This document shows, piece by piece, positions 10,515 to 21,110 of a stretch of DNA of 64,000 nucleotides. Below the pieces are notes generated by a model. The model saw only the letters and a program-made list of their open reading frames with translations, had not been told where the DNA came from and ran no database searches. Position 1 is the first letter of the stretch, and each line of letters opens with the position of its first letter. The translations under genes and the position numbers were made by a program. This DNA comes from Ovis canadensis. Lineage: Eukaryota; Chordata; Mammalia; Artiodactyla; Bovidae. Location: NCBI RefSeq assembly GCF_042477335.2, contig NC_091246.1:15373001-15437000 (forward strand), given 5' to 3'.

Positions 10515-10650
10515 TAGCAAGGCAATTCAGAAGTCAGAAGTCAGATTTTAATCCTGGCTTTGCCATTTACAGCTGTGTGATTTGGGGCAGGGAACCTAAT
10601 CTCTTCTAAAGCCTCAATTTCCTCAACGTACTGATTAAAGGTGAGAAAAC
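10515..10650 (+). mobile_element. MIR SINE relic
   Basis: 'atcctggctttgccatttacagctgtgtgatttggggcaggg' and 'cctcaatttcctc' are clear MIR landmarks. Confidence 0.8.
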
Positions 10651-10699
10651 CTCCTGGAATCCTACACTGAAAACAGAATCATAAGGGAAAGGAATTCTA

Positions 10700-10880
10700 G
10701 TCAGGGGGTCTTAAAGTCAAGGGTCAGGACCAGCGGTGCAAGGTCAGGCACGCCCTTTACCCTCTCAGAGCCTCAGTTTCCTTCTGGAGGAAAGAGAGCG
10801 ATAACCTCTGGGGAGTTTATCTATCTTGCCGAGCTGCCAGGAGGATCAAAGTGTTTATGTGAAGTAGCCTGCCCTGCAAA
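10700..10880 (+). mobile_element. MIR SINE relic
   Basis: 'cctctcagagcctcagtttcctt', a CTGGGGAG turn and 'aggaggatcaaagtgtttatgtgaag' follow the MIR order. It is the second MIR in the same orientation within 200 bases. Confidence 0.7.
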
Positions 10881-11351
10881 CAGGGAAGCACCAATCAGGG
10901 CAGAACTTCTCCTGAAAATAGGATGCTTCGACATTGCTCAAGGCTTAGAAACCATCATCCCTATCTGGAAAATCGAATCCATCTTGAGGTTAGAGTTCTG
11001 GTTTATGATCCTCTGCATCTCGAGCCAGGAATGAGCTCAGCCGAAAGTGCCATTAACTACCCGCTGCTGGGGTGGGTTCGCTGTCAAGATCCTTTTTATC
11101 AGTCAGCTGGCTGTGAAAAGCCAGATAATGCTTAAATACAGCCATTATCCAGAGAGCCCGCAGCTCTGCTTCCCAGGGCTCTGGCACAGCCTGCCCCTCT
11201 CAGGACAGGGCAAAATTCTTATAAGGTCATTAATGAAGAATTCTCTTCTCCCTCCCCAGCTGCCCTACAAACCAGCAGAGCCAGAAGGAGTAAGTGAGAA
11301 GCAAGGGTCATCCCTGAGTGATTTATCTACTCCCTGTCTATCCTCCTCCCC
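10881..11351. other. Single-copy sequence, nothing recognised
   Basis: Moderate GC content and no repeat family recognised. Short frames here carry no identifiable domain. Confidence 0.45.
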
Positions 11352-11413
11352 TGTGCTGCGATTCATGGGGTCGCAAAGAGTCGGACATTACTGAGCGACT
11401 GAACTGAACTGAA
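11352..11413 (+). mobile_element. BovB 3'-terminal fragment, about 60 bp
   Basis: Only the last piece of BovB is present: GTGCTGCGATTCATGGGG, GCAAAGAGTCGGACATTAC and the CTGAACTGAACTGAAC terminus. This is extreme 5' truncation. Confidence 0.85.
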
Positions 11414-11534
11414 CCCTAACCCAGAATCCCATATGATGATGAGTTAGGCTTTATAGAAGAGCCCAGAGCAGCCTCTTTCCAGCCTTCTAGAAATCATCGG
11501 GGAAGATTGGCTAATATTCAGCACAAGTTAATTC

Positions 11535-11720
11535 AGGTATCTCCTCTGTGCCAGGAGCTGGGCCAGAGGCTTTCTCATTGACATTATCTCTCGTTCCTAT
11601 TCACAGTCAGCCTGACATGTTAGAATTATTATTCCCATTTCACAGCCAGGAGGGAAGGGAGAAACTGACTCTCTCTGCACAGGCTCATCCAAGCATCACA
11701 CTGTTGGTCTATAGCATCGC
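11535..11720 (-). mobile_element. MIR SINE relic
   Basis: 'ctgtgccaggagctgggccagaggctttctcattg', 'gttagaattattattcccatttcacag' and 'gagaaactga' are MIR read in reverse. Confidence 0.7.
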
Positions 11721-11774
11721 TCTGGCTGTTATCATTATGACTGTGGCCACTCAAAGAAGGACCCCTGGATGGTA

Positions 11775-11945
11775 GGAGCATGGTCCTAATCCCAGCACCA
11801 CCCCAAACAGGGGTGTGCCCTTAGACCTTGACCTTAACCTGCTCTGAGCCACAGTTTCCTCCTGTTTGACTCCTGCCTCTGTGTTTGTGCAGATTAACCA
11901 AGACAATACATGTGTATTCTCCTACAGCCCAGGGCATCTAACCCC
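11775..11945 (+). mobile_element. MIR SINE relic
   Basis: 'cttagaccttgaccttaacctgctctgagccacagtttcctcctg' and a later 'gattaaccaagacaatacatg' block match the MIR order. It faces the opposite way to the neighbouring relic. Confidence 0.65.
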
Positions 11946-12102
11946 TGGGAAGGTTGTTACTAAAGTCACAGGGAACATTGTGAGTCCTTCACTCAGATAC
12001 TAAGTCATCTTCTGAAAGAGGCAGGCATCCTGCTAATATTCAGTGAAGAATTAAAGAGACTGCTCAGAGTGTGACCTAGTTACTGAAGTCCAGCCTGACC
12101 AT

Positions 12103-12369
12103 TGGAGAAGGCAATGGCACCCCACTCCAGTACTCTTGCCTGGAAAATCCCAGACAGAGGAGCCTGGTAGGATGCAGTCCATGGGGTTGCACAGAGTCGG
12201 ACACAACTGAGCAACTTCACTTTCACTTTTCACTTTCATGCATTGGAGAAGAAAATGGCAACCCATTCCAATGTTCTTGCCTGGAGAATCCCAGGGACAG
12301 AGGAGCCTGGTGGGCTGCCGATTATGGGGTCGCACAGAGTCGGACACGACTGAAGTGACTTAGCAGCAG
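12103..12369 (+). mobile_element. Bov-A2 SINE with 12-bp TSD
   Basis: Two Bov-A monomers are joined by TTCACTTTCACTTTTCACTT and end in an (AGC)n tail. Perfect flanking repeats CAGCCTGACCAT occur at 12091-12102 and 12370-12381. Confidence 0.96.
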
Positions 12370-12439
12370 CAGCCTGACCATATCCACTTGCCTAATACAG
12401 AATAACTTGAGGTCAGGACTGTGATGGTCTGCTGTGATC

Positions 12440-12635
12440 ACAAGAACCGTGAAAGCGAGTTCACGCCTCTGTCCGGCTGCTGTGCCTTCTAGCTATGTGA
12501 GACAGCTCTACGAACCTCGGTCTCTTTTCTAAAATAGAACTGATAGTTGCCTCCTTACCTTACAGGGCTGTTGTAAGGATTAAGTAAGAGAAAATGTGTG
12601 AACACACTGGCACAGTGCCCAGAACATCAGGGAAC
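12440..12635 (+). mobile_element. MIR SINE relic
   Basis: 'ggctgctgtgccttctagctatgtga', 'gggctgttgtaaggattaagtaagagaa' and 'cactggcacagtgcccagaac' are the MIR core and 3' part. Confidence 0.8.
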
Positions 12636-13607
12636 TTCAAGGGGTGTTTATTCCCTCATGTGTTAGTCTTGAAAATTTGGTTTGGTTTGCATACATTGTG
12701 CCACTGCTTTTCGCATGGGAGAATCCCACTGGGGCATGGAACAAGAAGGGCTCTGCTTTCCATGTGTAAATCTATGGGGAAAACTTTGTCAGAACTGCTG
12801 CTGGGGAATAGTGTCTGTCCCTAGGGAAAGTGTTGAGAGATCACCAGTAGGTATTCTGAATCTGACCCCAAAAGTATAAGAAATCCAAGAACACTGCCAA
12901 TTTTAGCAAACTACTCGGGTACCTGCGCAAGCTACGATTAATAACCAAGTTTCATTTGGATGGCAAAGCAGTGACACTTTCCAAAGGAAATTTCATAATT
13001 GCCAGAAACTGCTATCTTGGTCCTGAGTTGAGTCTCACTATTTGGCTCATCTGGCGAGTAGCAGCTGGCTGCCTAGTGTCATCTGCCCTAGGTATGGAGC
13101 AGACATCAGCCAGATGAATTGACTGACCTAAGTGATACAATGATTAAGTCCAGGGAAGAGCTTCCTTGCTTTTCTACTTATTTCTCTTTTCGGTTTCCAG
13201 TCAAACTGTGACTCTAAGAGGCAGGCAGAATTTTACCCATATAAAGAACACAATTCTATTTCCTGATCCCCAGACTTAAGGTTTTGATTGTAATTCCAAG
13301 TTCCACGTGTTCCTTTTCAGTACTCTGTTTTTGGCTCATCTGAATGTTTGAACAAAAACTTAGAGTGAAAGCAAATGGATCGAAGAATCTCAAGAGAAGC
13401 ATAATGTGCTGTTGGAGAAGAGTTGAAAAAGTGAAATTTTTGAGGTGAGGAATAAAGAGGTGGCAATTAAGACACTTGAAAGATAGGTAGAATTTGAAAA
13501 TGTAGAAATGGAAGGGAAGTGTATTCTGGGGCTAGTGGAAAAACATGCACAAACCCATGGAAGCAAAACACTCAAAGGATTTTAAAGAGTAAGGAGTTTG
13601 AATGTAT
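12636..13607. other. Single-copy sequence, nothing recognised
   Basis: No gene or repeat family was recognised. Confidence 0.45.
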
Positions 13608-13692
13608 ACCTGAGTCCCTTCACTGTTCACCTGATACTGTCAGAACACTGTTCATTGGTTATATCCCAATACAAAACAAAAAGTTAAAAAAG
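13608..13692 (+). mobile_element. L1 LINE 3'-end fragment
   Basis: 'tcccttcactgttcacctgatactgtcagaacactgttcattggttatatcccaatacaaaac' is the 3' terminal L1 block of artiodactyls in sense orientation. Confidence 0.75.
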
Positions 13693-13844
13693 TAAGTAAT
13701 TTGATGTATGTGGACTATGCGGTACACCCTGTATACACACGACATTGTTGTGCCCTTGTGCATGAAAGATGGTCATTTTATGGTGGATTTTGGGTAGAGA
13801 ACAAGCTTTCTTTTTCTCCTAGATACATGGGAGGATTCTACTTT

Positions 13845-14205
13845 CCCACCACCCCTGTAATTAGGAAGGGCTATCTGATTAGTTCTGGCCAATGCATTGT
13901 GTATAGAAATGGTAAGTGTCAATTCCTGGCCAGAGAAATTGCCAGTTCAGTAATATCCAGCACCTTTGTCCCCGCCATGTCAACAGAAAACGTTTTATTT
14001 TCCAAATAGTATAGCTACCACACAGTGGAGGCTGCTTACATATGGATTAGTGAATTGCTATGTGAAGTGGAAGTGGCTCTGAAAATTTCCTGGGTCTTCT
14101 GTGTACTTTTCATAAACAAGAATCATCTCTGGTGTCAAGCTATTGAGATTTAGGAAATGTTGGTTATGGCAGCATAACCTAGTTTATCCTGACTAATACA
14201 AAGCA
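13845..14205 (+). mobile_element. LTR-like relic, possibly ERVL-MaLR
   Basis: 'tgattagttctggccaatgcattgtg' at the left and 'ttatggcagcataacctagtttatcctgactaatac' at the right resemble the body and 3' end of old MLT/MaLR-type LTRs. Family assignment is uncertain. Confidence 0.5.
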
Positions 14206-14494
14206 TTGCAGAAAATATACCATGAGTTCTGAAGACACAACTTGACCTTATACATTTACTTGCTTTTCTGAGGCTCCCAATCCCAAGCATTCTTAAGGTC
14301 AGAGAAAGAGATAGCGATTTCATTTGTACCAGGCATCTGGCACTCATAGATGCCATCCTCATTCCAGACAGAATTTGTTCAAGAAAGCAACACAGAGAGG
14401 GCTCTGTGGCCTTATTTTGATGGAACGATTAGGGAAAATTTTGTTGACAACCCCTAAAACTACACTGAGAATTAGATAACTTAAACAATGACCT
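14206..14494. other. Single-copy sequence, nothing recognised
   Basis: No recognisable repeat or exon. Confidence 0.4.
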
Positions 14495-14700
14495 CATAGC
14501 AGCTTTTCATAGTAATAATTACTACCATTTAGTAAATTACTCAGATTCCAATGTGTTAATGGACTCCTTACAGCCTTGGCTAATTTCACCCTTAGACTAA
14601 TCCTATAACATTTAGATTTTATCCCCACTTTACAGATAAGAAAACAGGCTCAGAGAAGGAACATAACTTGCCCAAGTTCACCAAATTCAGTTAGAGGAGA
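14495..14700 (-). mobile_element. MIR SINE relic
   Basis: 'ttatccccactttacagataagaaaacaggctcagagaagg' and 'aacttgcccaagttcacc' are MIR in reverse complement. The relic abuts the BovB that follows. Confidence 0.8.
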
Positions 14701-14707
14701 GCTAAGA

Positions 14708-15166
14708 CAAGGCTATGGTTTTTCCAGTGGTCATGTATGGATGTGAGAGTTGAACTGTGAAGAAGGCTTGAACTGTGAAGAAAGCTGAGCGCCAAAGAAT
14801 TGATGCTTTTGAACTGTGGTGTTGGAGAAGACTCAAGAGTCCCTTGGACTGCAAGGAGATCCAACCAGTCCATCCTAAAGGAGATCAGTCCTGGGTGTTC
14901 ATTGGAAGGACTGATGCTGAAGCGGAAACTTCAGTACTTTGGCCACCTCATGCGAAGAGCTGACTCATTGGAAAAGACTCTGATGCTGGGAGGGACTGGG
15001 GGCAGGAGGAGAAGGGGACAACAGAGGATGAGATGGCTGGATGGCATCATTGACTGGATGGACATGAGTCTGAGTGAACTCTGAGAGTTGGTGATGGACA
15101 GGGAGGCCTGGCGTGCTGTGATTCATGGGGTCACAAAGAGTCGGACACAACTGAGTGACTAAACTG
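14708..15166 (+). mobile_element. BovB LINE 3' fragment
   Basis: Sense 3' end of BovB from the AAGGCTATGGTTTTTCCAGT block to ACTGAGTGACTAAACTGAA. An 18-bp unit (TTGAACTGTGAAGAAGGC) is tandemly duplicated at about 14751-14787, a slippage event inside the element. The frame is broken. Confidence 0.93.
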
Positions 15167-15374
15167 AAGACCCAAACACAGACATATCTGACTTTAAACC
15201 ATTTCAGGGAGGCTATCTTGTCTATGAAAGCTCACAGGAAGGACAGATAAAAATATAATCTTATCCAGGATTGTTCATCTTTATTCTAACAAGGAGAAAA
15301 AAATTGAAATGTGGCAGAGACAGATCATACTCTGTAAATATTCATTTCTTCCTCTACATTCAGTCTTTCCAGCA

Positions 15375-15640
15375 ATTACTCTGGGGTCATGTGACTGATT
15401 TTGACCAATGAACCATGAGCAAATATGACATGTGTTATTTGCAGACTGAGATAGTTAAAAGCCAATGTATTTCTTTTACCCTTCTCTGCCCCTACTTACC
15501 TGGGAGGTCACATGGTCCAGTTGGTGTGACTACAGGATGGAGGAGAGCCTCTAAACCTTCATGTGATTTTATGCACGGGAGAAGTAAGCCCAAAGATGGA
15601 AAGCCAGGCAAAGTGTCTTGTGGAGACTTGTTTTGTTCTT
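15375..15640 (+). mobile_element. LTR-like relic
   Basis: 'ttttgaccaatgaaccatgagcaaatatgacatgtg' resembles the same LTR-like family as 13845-14205 (ggccaatg...). It is 5' part only and the family is uncertain. Confidence 0.4.
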
Positions 15641-15945
15641 AGGTGACCACAGGTAAATAGAAACTGAATTAATCCTAATGGTTCGTGACACATTTTGAAC
15701 ACTGATCTTTGCATGAGCCACTTTTATTTCATTCACTATATAATTAGCTATTTTAAATAATGCATGTATTCATGAAACCATTTCTCAGAACTTGAACTAG
15801 GACCTTGACAATAACATTCATCTAGCTATGAAGTCCTTTGACCAACTCCTTTCGCTTCCTTCCCTCATATGTAATAACCATCACCCTAAATCCTATATTC
15901 TTCATTGCTTTGCTTTCCTTAACATACTGCTTTATTAAATCCATG
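15641..15945. other. AT-rich single-copy sequence
   Basis: Nothing recognised. Confidence 0.4.
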
Positions 15946-17925
15946 AATAGGAAGGAGAGATAAGCAAGCCTTCTTCAATGAACAATGCAAAGAGTTAGAG
16001 AAAATAATAGAATGGGAAAGACTAGAGATCTCTTCAAAAAAACTGGAGATATCAAAGAAACGTTTCATGCAAAGATGGGCATAATAAAAGACAGAAATGG
16101 TAAGGACCTAACAGAGACAGAAGAGATTAGGAAGTGGTGGCAAGAATACACTAAAGAACCATACTTAAAGGTCTCAATGACTGGGATAACCATGACAGTG
16201 TGGTCACTCACCTAGAGCCAAACATCCTGGAGTGTGAAGTCAAGTGGGTCTTAGGAAGCATTACTACAAACAGAGCTAGTGGAGGTGATAGAATTCCAGC
16301 TGAGCTATTTAAAATCCTAAAAGATGATGCCGTTACAGTGCTTCACTCAGTGGTGGCTTAGTCACTAAGTTGTGTCCGACTTTTGTGACCTCACGGACCA
16401 TAGCTTGCCAGGCTCCTCTGTCCATGGGATTTCCCAGGCAAGAATACGGGAGTGGGTTGCCATTTCCTTCTCCAGGGCATCTTCCCAACCCAGGAATTGA
16501 ACCTGGGTCTCCTGCATTGCAAACAGATTCTCTACCAACTGAGCTACTGCACTCAATATGTCAGCAAATTTGGAAAACTCAGCAGAGGCCGTAGGACTGG
16601 AAAAGGTTAGTTTCCATTCCAATCCCAAAGAAGGGCAGTGCCAACGAATGTGCAAACTACTGGACAATTGCACTCATATCACATGCTAGTATGGTTACAC
16701 TCAAAATCCTGCAAGCCAGGCTTCAGCAGTATGTGAACCGATAAATTCCAGATATACAAACTGGGTTTAGAAAAGGCAGAGGAACCAGAGATCAAATTGT
16801 TAACAGTCACTGGATTACAGAGGACACAAGGGAATTCCAGAAAAGCACATACTTCTGCTCCTTCATTAACTATGCTTGACTACATGAAAGCCTATGACTG
16901 CGTGGATAACAACAAAATGTGGAAAATTCTTCAAGAGATGGGAATATCAGATCACCTTACCTGTTTTCCTGAAAAATCTTTATGCAGGCCAAGAAACATC
17001 CATTAGTACCTTACATGGAGCAACAGAGTGTTTCAAAATTAGGAAAGGAGTACATCAAGGCTGAATATTGTCACCCTGCTTATTTAACTTATATGTAGAG
17101 TACATCATGTGAAATGCTGGGCTGGAGGAAGCACAAGCTGGAATCAAGATTGCCGAGAGAAATATCAACAACCTCAGATATGCAGGTGGTACCATTCTAA
17201 TGGCGGAAAGTAAAGAGGAAGTAAACAGGCTCTTGATGAGGGTGAAAGAGTAAAGTGAAAAAGCGGGCTTAAAACTCAACATTCAAAACACCAAGATCAT
17301 GGCATCTGGTCCCATCAGTTCATGGCAAACAGAAGAGGAAAAAGTAGAAGCAGTGACAGATTTTATTTTTGTGATCCCTAAAATCGCTATTTACAGTGAC
17401 TGCAGTCATGAAATTAAAAGACACTCACTCCTTGGAAGGAAAGCTATGACAAGACTAGACAGCATATTAAAAAACAGAGACATCACTTTGCCAACAAAGC
17501 TATCGTTTTCCCAGTGGTCATGTACAGATGTGAGAGTTGGACCACAGAGAAGACTGAGTGCCGAAGAAGGGATGCTTCTGAACTGTGATGCTGGAGAAGA
17601 CTCCTGAGAGTCCCTTGGACTATAGGGAGATCCAACCAGTCAACCCTAAAGGAAATCAACCCTGAATTCTCACTGGAAGGACTGATGCTGAAGCTGAAAC
17701 TCCAATACTTTGGCCACCTGATGCAAAGAACCAACTCGTTAGAAAAGACCCTGAATGCTGGGAAACACTGAAGGCAAAAGAAGGGGGCAGCAGAGGATGA
17801 GATGGTTAGCATCACCAACTCGATGGACATGGATTTTAGCAAATAGTGAAGGACAGGGAAACCTGGCATACTACAGTCCATGGGGTCACAAGGAGTCGGA
17901 CATGACCGAGTGGCTGAACAACACA
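15946..17925 (+). mobile_element. BovB LINE, long but heavily decayed
   Basis: Sense BovB from the post-endonuclease region (AAGCCTTCTTCAATGAACAATG) through RT to the 3' end (GGACATGACCGAGTGGCTGAAC). Numerous frameshifts and stops occur, and the RT catalytic site is read as YAGG (about 17176-17190). It is more diverged than the other copies, so it is probably older. It is interrupted by a minus Bov-tA at 16351-16549. Confidence 0.93.
16351..16549 (-). mobile_element. Bov-tA SINE nested in BovB
   Basis: A minus-strand Bov-tA splits the BovB between its GTGCT(T/G)CACTCA block on both sides. The repeated 'tgc..cactca' suggests an approximate TSD. The SINE is younger than the host LINE. Confidence 0.92.
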
Positions 17926-17945
17926 ATGTGTATTCCTAAAAGCCC

Positions 17946-17981
17946 TATGTGTGTGGGTGTGTGTATGTGTGTGTGTGTACA
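17946..17981. repeat. (TG)n microsatellite, interrupted
   Basis: Alternating TG/TA run directly after the BovB terminus. Confidence 0.9.
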
Positions 17982-17987
17982 CTGTTT

Positions 17988-18060
17988 GTTTTCCCATCTG
18001 TAAAACAGTTGTTATGAAAATTAAATCAGATGATGCAAGCTGAACGCTAAGAACAGGTCC
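17988..18060 (+). mobile_element. MIR fragment
   Basis: 'ttttcccatctgtaaaacagttgttatgaaaattaaat' is the MIR core-to-3' junction. Confidence 0.6.
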
Positions 18061-18105
18061 TGACGGAAAACAGATGTTGATTTGAATTCTAGTTTTCTTT
18101 TTTTT

Positions 18106-18395
18106 TAATTTATATTTATGTATTTATTTAGGCTGTGCTGGGTCTTTATCACTGTGCTCTCAGGCTTTCTCTAGTTGCAGAAAATGGGGGCTACTCTCTA
18201 GTTGTGGTGCGCGGGTTTCTCATTGCAGTGGCCTGTCTTGCTGTGGAGCATGGTCTCTAGAGTACTAGGCTTCAGTAGTTGTGGCTCACAGGCTTAGCTG
18301 CTCTGCAGCATGTGGGATCTTCCCGAACCAGAGAATCAAACTCGTATCCCTTGCATTGCAAAGCAGATTCTTAACTGCTGGAACACCACAGAAGC
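18106..18395 (-). mobile_element. CHR-type (tRNA-derived) SINE, long form
   Basis: Reading in reverse: 'ggctgtgctgggtctttatc', 'gtggagcatg', 'cacaggcttagctgctc', 'gcatgtgggatcttcccgaacc' and the terminal 'cagattcttaactgctgga'. This is the long cetartiodactyl SINE with a T-rich left edge (its A-tail). Confidence 0.85.
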
Positions 18396-18905
18396 TCTTT
18401 AGTTTTCTTTTTTGTCTTTCCTTGGTAATTTTCTCAGAGACATTTTGGTAAAAGACCAGAGTCACAATACAATTTGAAATATCTAAAAACCATTATGCAA
18501 CTTACCAAAGCAACTGCTAAAAGGGCAGAACCCATATCAGAAGGAAAAAGACTTCAGGGCTGAGAAAGCTTTTGGCTTTCTAGATGTTTGTTTTGGCAAA
18601 GTCAGAAACTCTAATTTCTTGCCTGGTTAAAGAGCAGAAGCTCACGATGGTCACCACACCTCCTTCTGGATAACAGGGCAGCAGGTCAGTGACGTCAAGT
18701 AGCATCCTTCGGTACCACCAAGTTCGCCTTCATGAGAGTCCGAGAGGAGACGTCAGCTTTATGCTTTAAAAGGAGACACATTTTTAAACGTGGGAGGGGA
18801 GATGCTGCAAGAGAAAGTAGCTCAGAAGAGGGGGAAGATTCCCTGAAACTTACTTCAGATGACAATAAATAGTAAATTATTCCAAGGAGGAACATAAATA
18901 TTGGG
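18396..18905. other. Single-copy sequence with two CRE-like sites
   Basis: No repeat or exon was recognised. CpG-bearing motifs cluster at 18685-18760, including TGACGTCA at 18690-18697 and a GACGTCA half-site near 18750. Confidence 0.5.
18690..18697. promoter_or_regulatory. Perfect CRE palindrome TGACGTCA
   Basis: An exact CREB/ATF full-site palindrome in non-repeat sequence, with an AGACGTCA variant about 58 bases downstream. Both have survived despite containing CpG. Motif occurrence alone does not show function. Confidence 0.35.
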
Positions 18906-18909
18906 AGAA

Positions 18910-19177
18910 GCTAAGTACTTTGGCCACCTCATGCAAAGAGTTGACTCATTGGAAAAGACTCTGATGCTGGGAGGGATTGGGGGCAGGAGGAGAAGGGGAC
19001 GACAGAGGATGAGATGGCTGGATGGCATCACTGACGCAATGGACGTGAGTCTAAGTGAACTCCTGGAATTGGTGATGGACAGGGAGGCCTGTCGTGCTGC
19101 GATTCGTGGGGTCGCAAAGAGTCGGACACGACTGAGCCACTGAACTGAACTGAACTGAACTGAACTGAACTGAAGGA
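18910..19177 (+). mobile_element. BovB LINE 3' fragment
   Basis: Begins at TACTTTGGCCACCTCATGC and ends in at least seven TGAAC repeats (19137-19176), the terminal tandem that BovB uses in place of a poly(A). It is close to consensus and so relatively young. Confidence 0.95.
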
Positions 19178-19523
19178 CGCCAACTATCTGCCCTATGGAT
19201 TATCCAGTGAGCTTACTCTAAAAGCAAGGCAGACAAGAATTGCCAAATATGAGAGAATAGAGTAGATCTGAGGGACTCCTACAAGGAATACTGCTGTTCC
19301 AAAGAGAGAGCTCTCCTGTGGATGCAGCAGAGTCAGGCGAACCATCTAGCAAGAATGTTGCAGAGAAGAAGCCGACTATCAAAGGAAATTGGGGAAAGGG
19401 TAGAATGGGATATCCAAAGGACTTTAAGATCCCCTTCAATCTGACTATCTAACTTGACAAAAGACCTAAGATGGTCTTCATAAAAGTCCAAAAGTTTGTG
19501 GCCCAATCTTAACCCATAATGTT
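19178..19523. other. Single-copy sequence, nothing recognised
   Basis: No recognisable repeat or exon. Confidence 0.4.
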
Positions 19524-19740
19524 GGGTTCCCAGGTGGCTCAGTGGTAAAGAATCCATCTGCCAATACAGGAGACGCGGGTTCAATATCTGGATCGAGAAG
19601 ATGCCCTGGAAGAGGAAATGACAACCCACTCCAGTATGCTTGCCTGAAAAATCCCAGAGACAGAGGAACCTGGCAAGCCATAGTCCACGGGGTCGAAAAG
19701 AGTCAGACACAACTGAGTGACTGAGCAGAAACAAACACAC
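19524..19740 (+). mobile_element. Bov-tA SINE
   Basis: Sense copy from TTCCCAGGTGGCTCAGTGG to GAGTCAGACACAACTGAG with an A/C-rich tail. Confidence 0.93.
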
Positions 19741-19814
19741 ACATAAATATAACTCCCTGCTCCCTGGTCAATACAGGGCACGAAAAGGTGCGATTCTCAC
19801 AAGTTGCCTTGTAA

Positions 19815-20020
19815 TAACCCTTCACGTTTGCATTGGGGTTTGCAGCTGATGAAACTCTTCACTTGCTCTATTTACTGTGATCCTCTCAATTGTCCCGTGA
19901 ATGACATACTTCACAAAGATCCAAGAGGCAATGCGAATTACCCCAAATGACGCAGCTAGTAAGTGCCATATCCTCCTGGCATCAAGTGTGATGTTTTTTC
20001 CACTGCCTCTCAGCCACCTC
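19815..20020 (-). mobile_element. MIR SINE relic
   Basis: 'ttactgtgatcctctcaattgtcccgtga', 'gacgcagctagtaagtgcc' and 'tgttttttccactgcc' follow the reversed MIR order. Confidence 0.6.
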
Positions 20021-20744
20021 CCTGCCGATCCAGGGGTTGGGCGAATGCCCAAAATCCAAAGCCCAGCTCTGACATCTACTTACTCCTCCTCATGTGGCTT
20101 AGGCATAATGATACTGTTTATCTAGCTCAGCTCCTGCCAAGGTGCCCAGTGCAATGTTCCTGCTCACACAGAGGAGTCGCTAACCCCCAGTCCCACCCCT
20201 TCCTCTGCAGATTCCTTCCTGGAGAAACACTGGACTCTGGAGAAGCCTGAACTGCTCAACCCCTCCAGGGCTCGCTAATGAGTTGTTTTAAGCTGTGTGT
20301 GAGCTCAATGTTCAGGAAACCCCGGAGCTCAGCGATCACAGTGCAGGCAGGAGGTACCGCCCATCTCAGCGCGCCTGCCCTTCGCTCAGATGTTACCACC
20401 TCTTTTGAGTGGCACTTCCACACGCCCTCAGCCATCCCTCCTTGGGCAGGAATCCCATCAGATTTTACAAGCCAGGCAGGGTCAGGCCTGGTGAAAACGT
20501 GAATGGGAATGCCCAGAACAACAAAGGCAGCAGGCGGTTTCCCTCGGGAGATGAGGGTGAGCCAAGCCACATGCTGGCAGTTTAGTTCTGGGGAGACAAT
20601 GAGCAGGACAGTGGCAGACCCCATTAAGAGGGCCCTCCTGAGGGCAGATCCATCAGAATTAGCCCAGATACTACAAGGAGAATTTTAGTAGAAAGATTCT
20701 AGTTTCGATGATTTCTAAAGAGCTGGATTACCAGGATGCAGGCT
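20021..20744. other. Single-copy GC-richer sequence
   Basis: No exon was recognised. It includes a weak 5S-rRNA-like segment at 20420-20540. Several open frames overlap on both strands, none with a domain. Confidence 0.45.
20420..20540 (+). ncRNA. Weak 5S-rRNA-like segment (relic or 5S-derived SINE)
   Basis: GGCAGGGTCAGGCCTGG (about 20475-20491) differs by about one base from the 5S rRNA internal-promoter block GCAGGGTCGGGCCTGG. It is followed at the expected spacing by GAATGGGA (5S: GGATGGGA) and then a GCCC block. The 5' half of 5S is only faintly visible and the 3' end is diverged, so it is not a functional gene. It could be an old 5S pseudogene, a 5S-derived SINE remnant, or coincidence. 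Confidence 0.3.
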
Positions 20745-21110
20745 TCTGAGTTGCAACCATTTCTAGACAGGGGCGAGCAAACTTCCTCTGTGAAGGGCCA
20801 ATAGTAAATATTTTAGGCTTTGTGTGCTGATGGTCTTTGTTGGAACTACTCACCCTGCTACTATAGTGTGAAAGCAAGAATCCACCATAAGTAAATAAGT
20901 AAGCATGGCTGTGTCCCAGTAAAACTTTATTTATGGACACCAAAATATAATTTGCATATAATGTTCCCATGTTATGGAATATTCTTTTTTTATTGTTTAA
21001 AACCATTTTAAAATGTAAAAACCATTCTTAGCTCATAGGCTGTAGAAAACATGGAGTGGATTTGACTTGTTCGGGCCATGTTTTCTCAACCTCCGTTCTA
21101 TACAACGCTT
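20745..21110. mobile_element. hAT-type non-autonomous DNA transposon relic
   Basis: 'gaagggccaatagtaaatattttaggctttg', 'ggaactactca', 'aaagcaagaatc' and 'ccagtaaaactttattta' form the well-known order of a mammalian hAT (Charlie-like) MITE. An AT-rich insertion separates the final 'gacttgttcgggccatg' part. The exact family was not assigned. Confidence 0.65.

Noticed and set aside
11405..11422. CCCTAACCC-like word, possible interstitial telomere repeat.
   Set aside because: Only about one and a half units follow the BovB CTGAACTGAAC terminus. There is no tandem array.
19137..19176. Tandem CTGAA array, considered as a satellite.
   Set aside because: It is the normal terminal tandem of BovB. 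The same motif ends the other BovB copies here.
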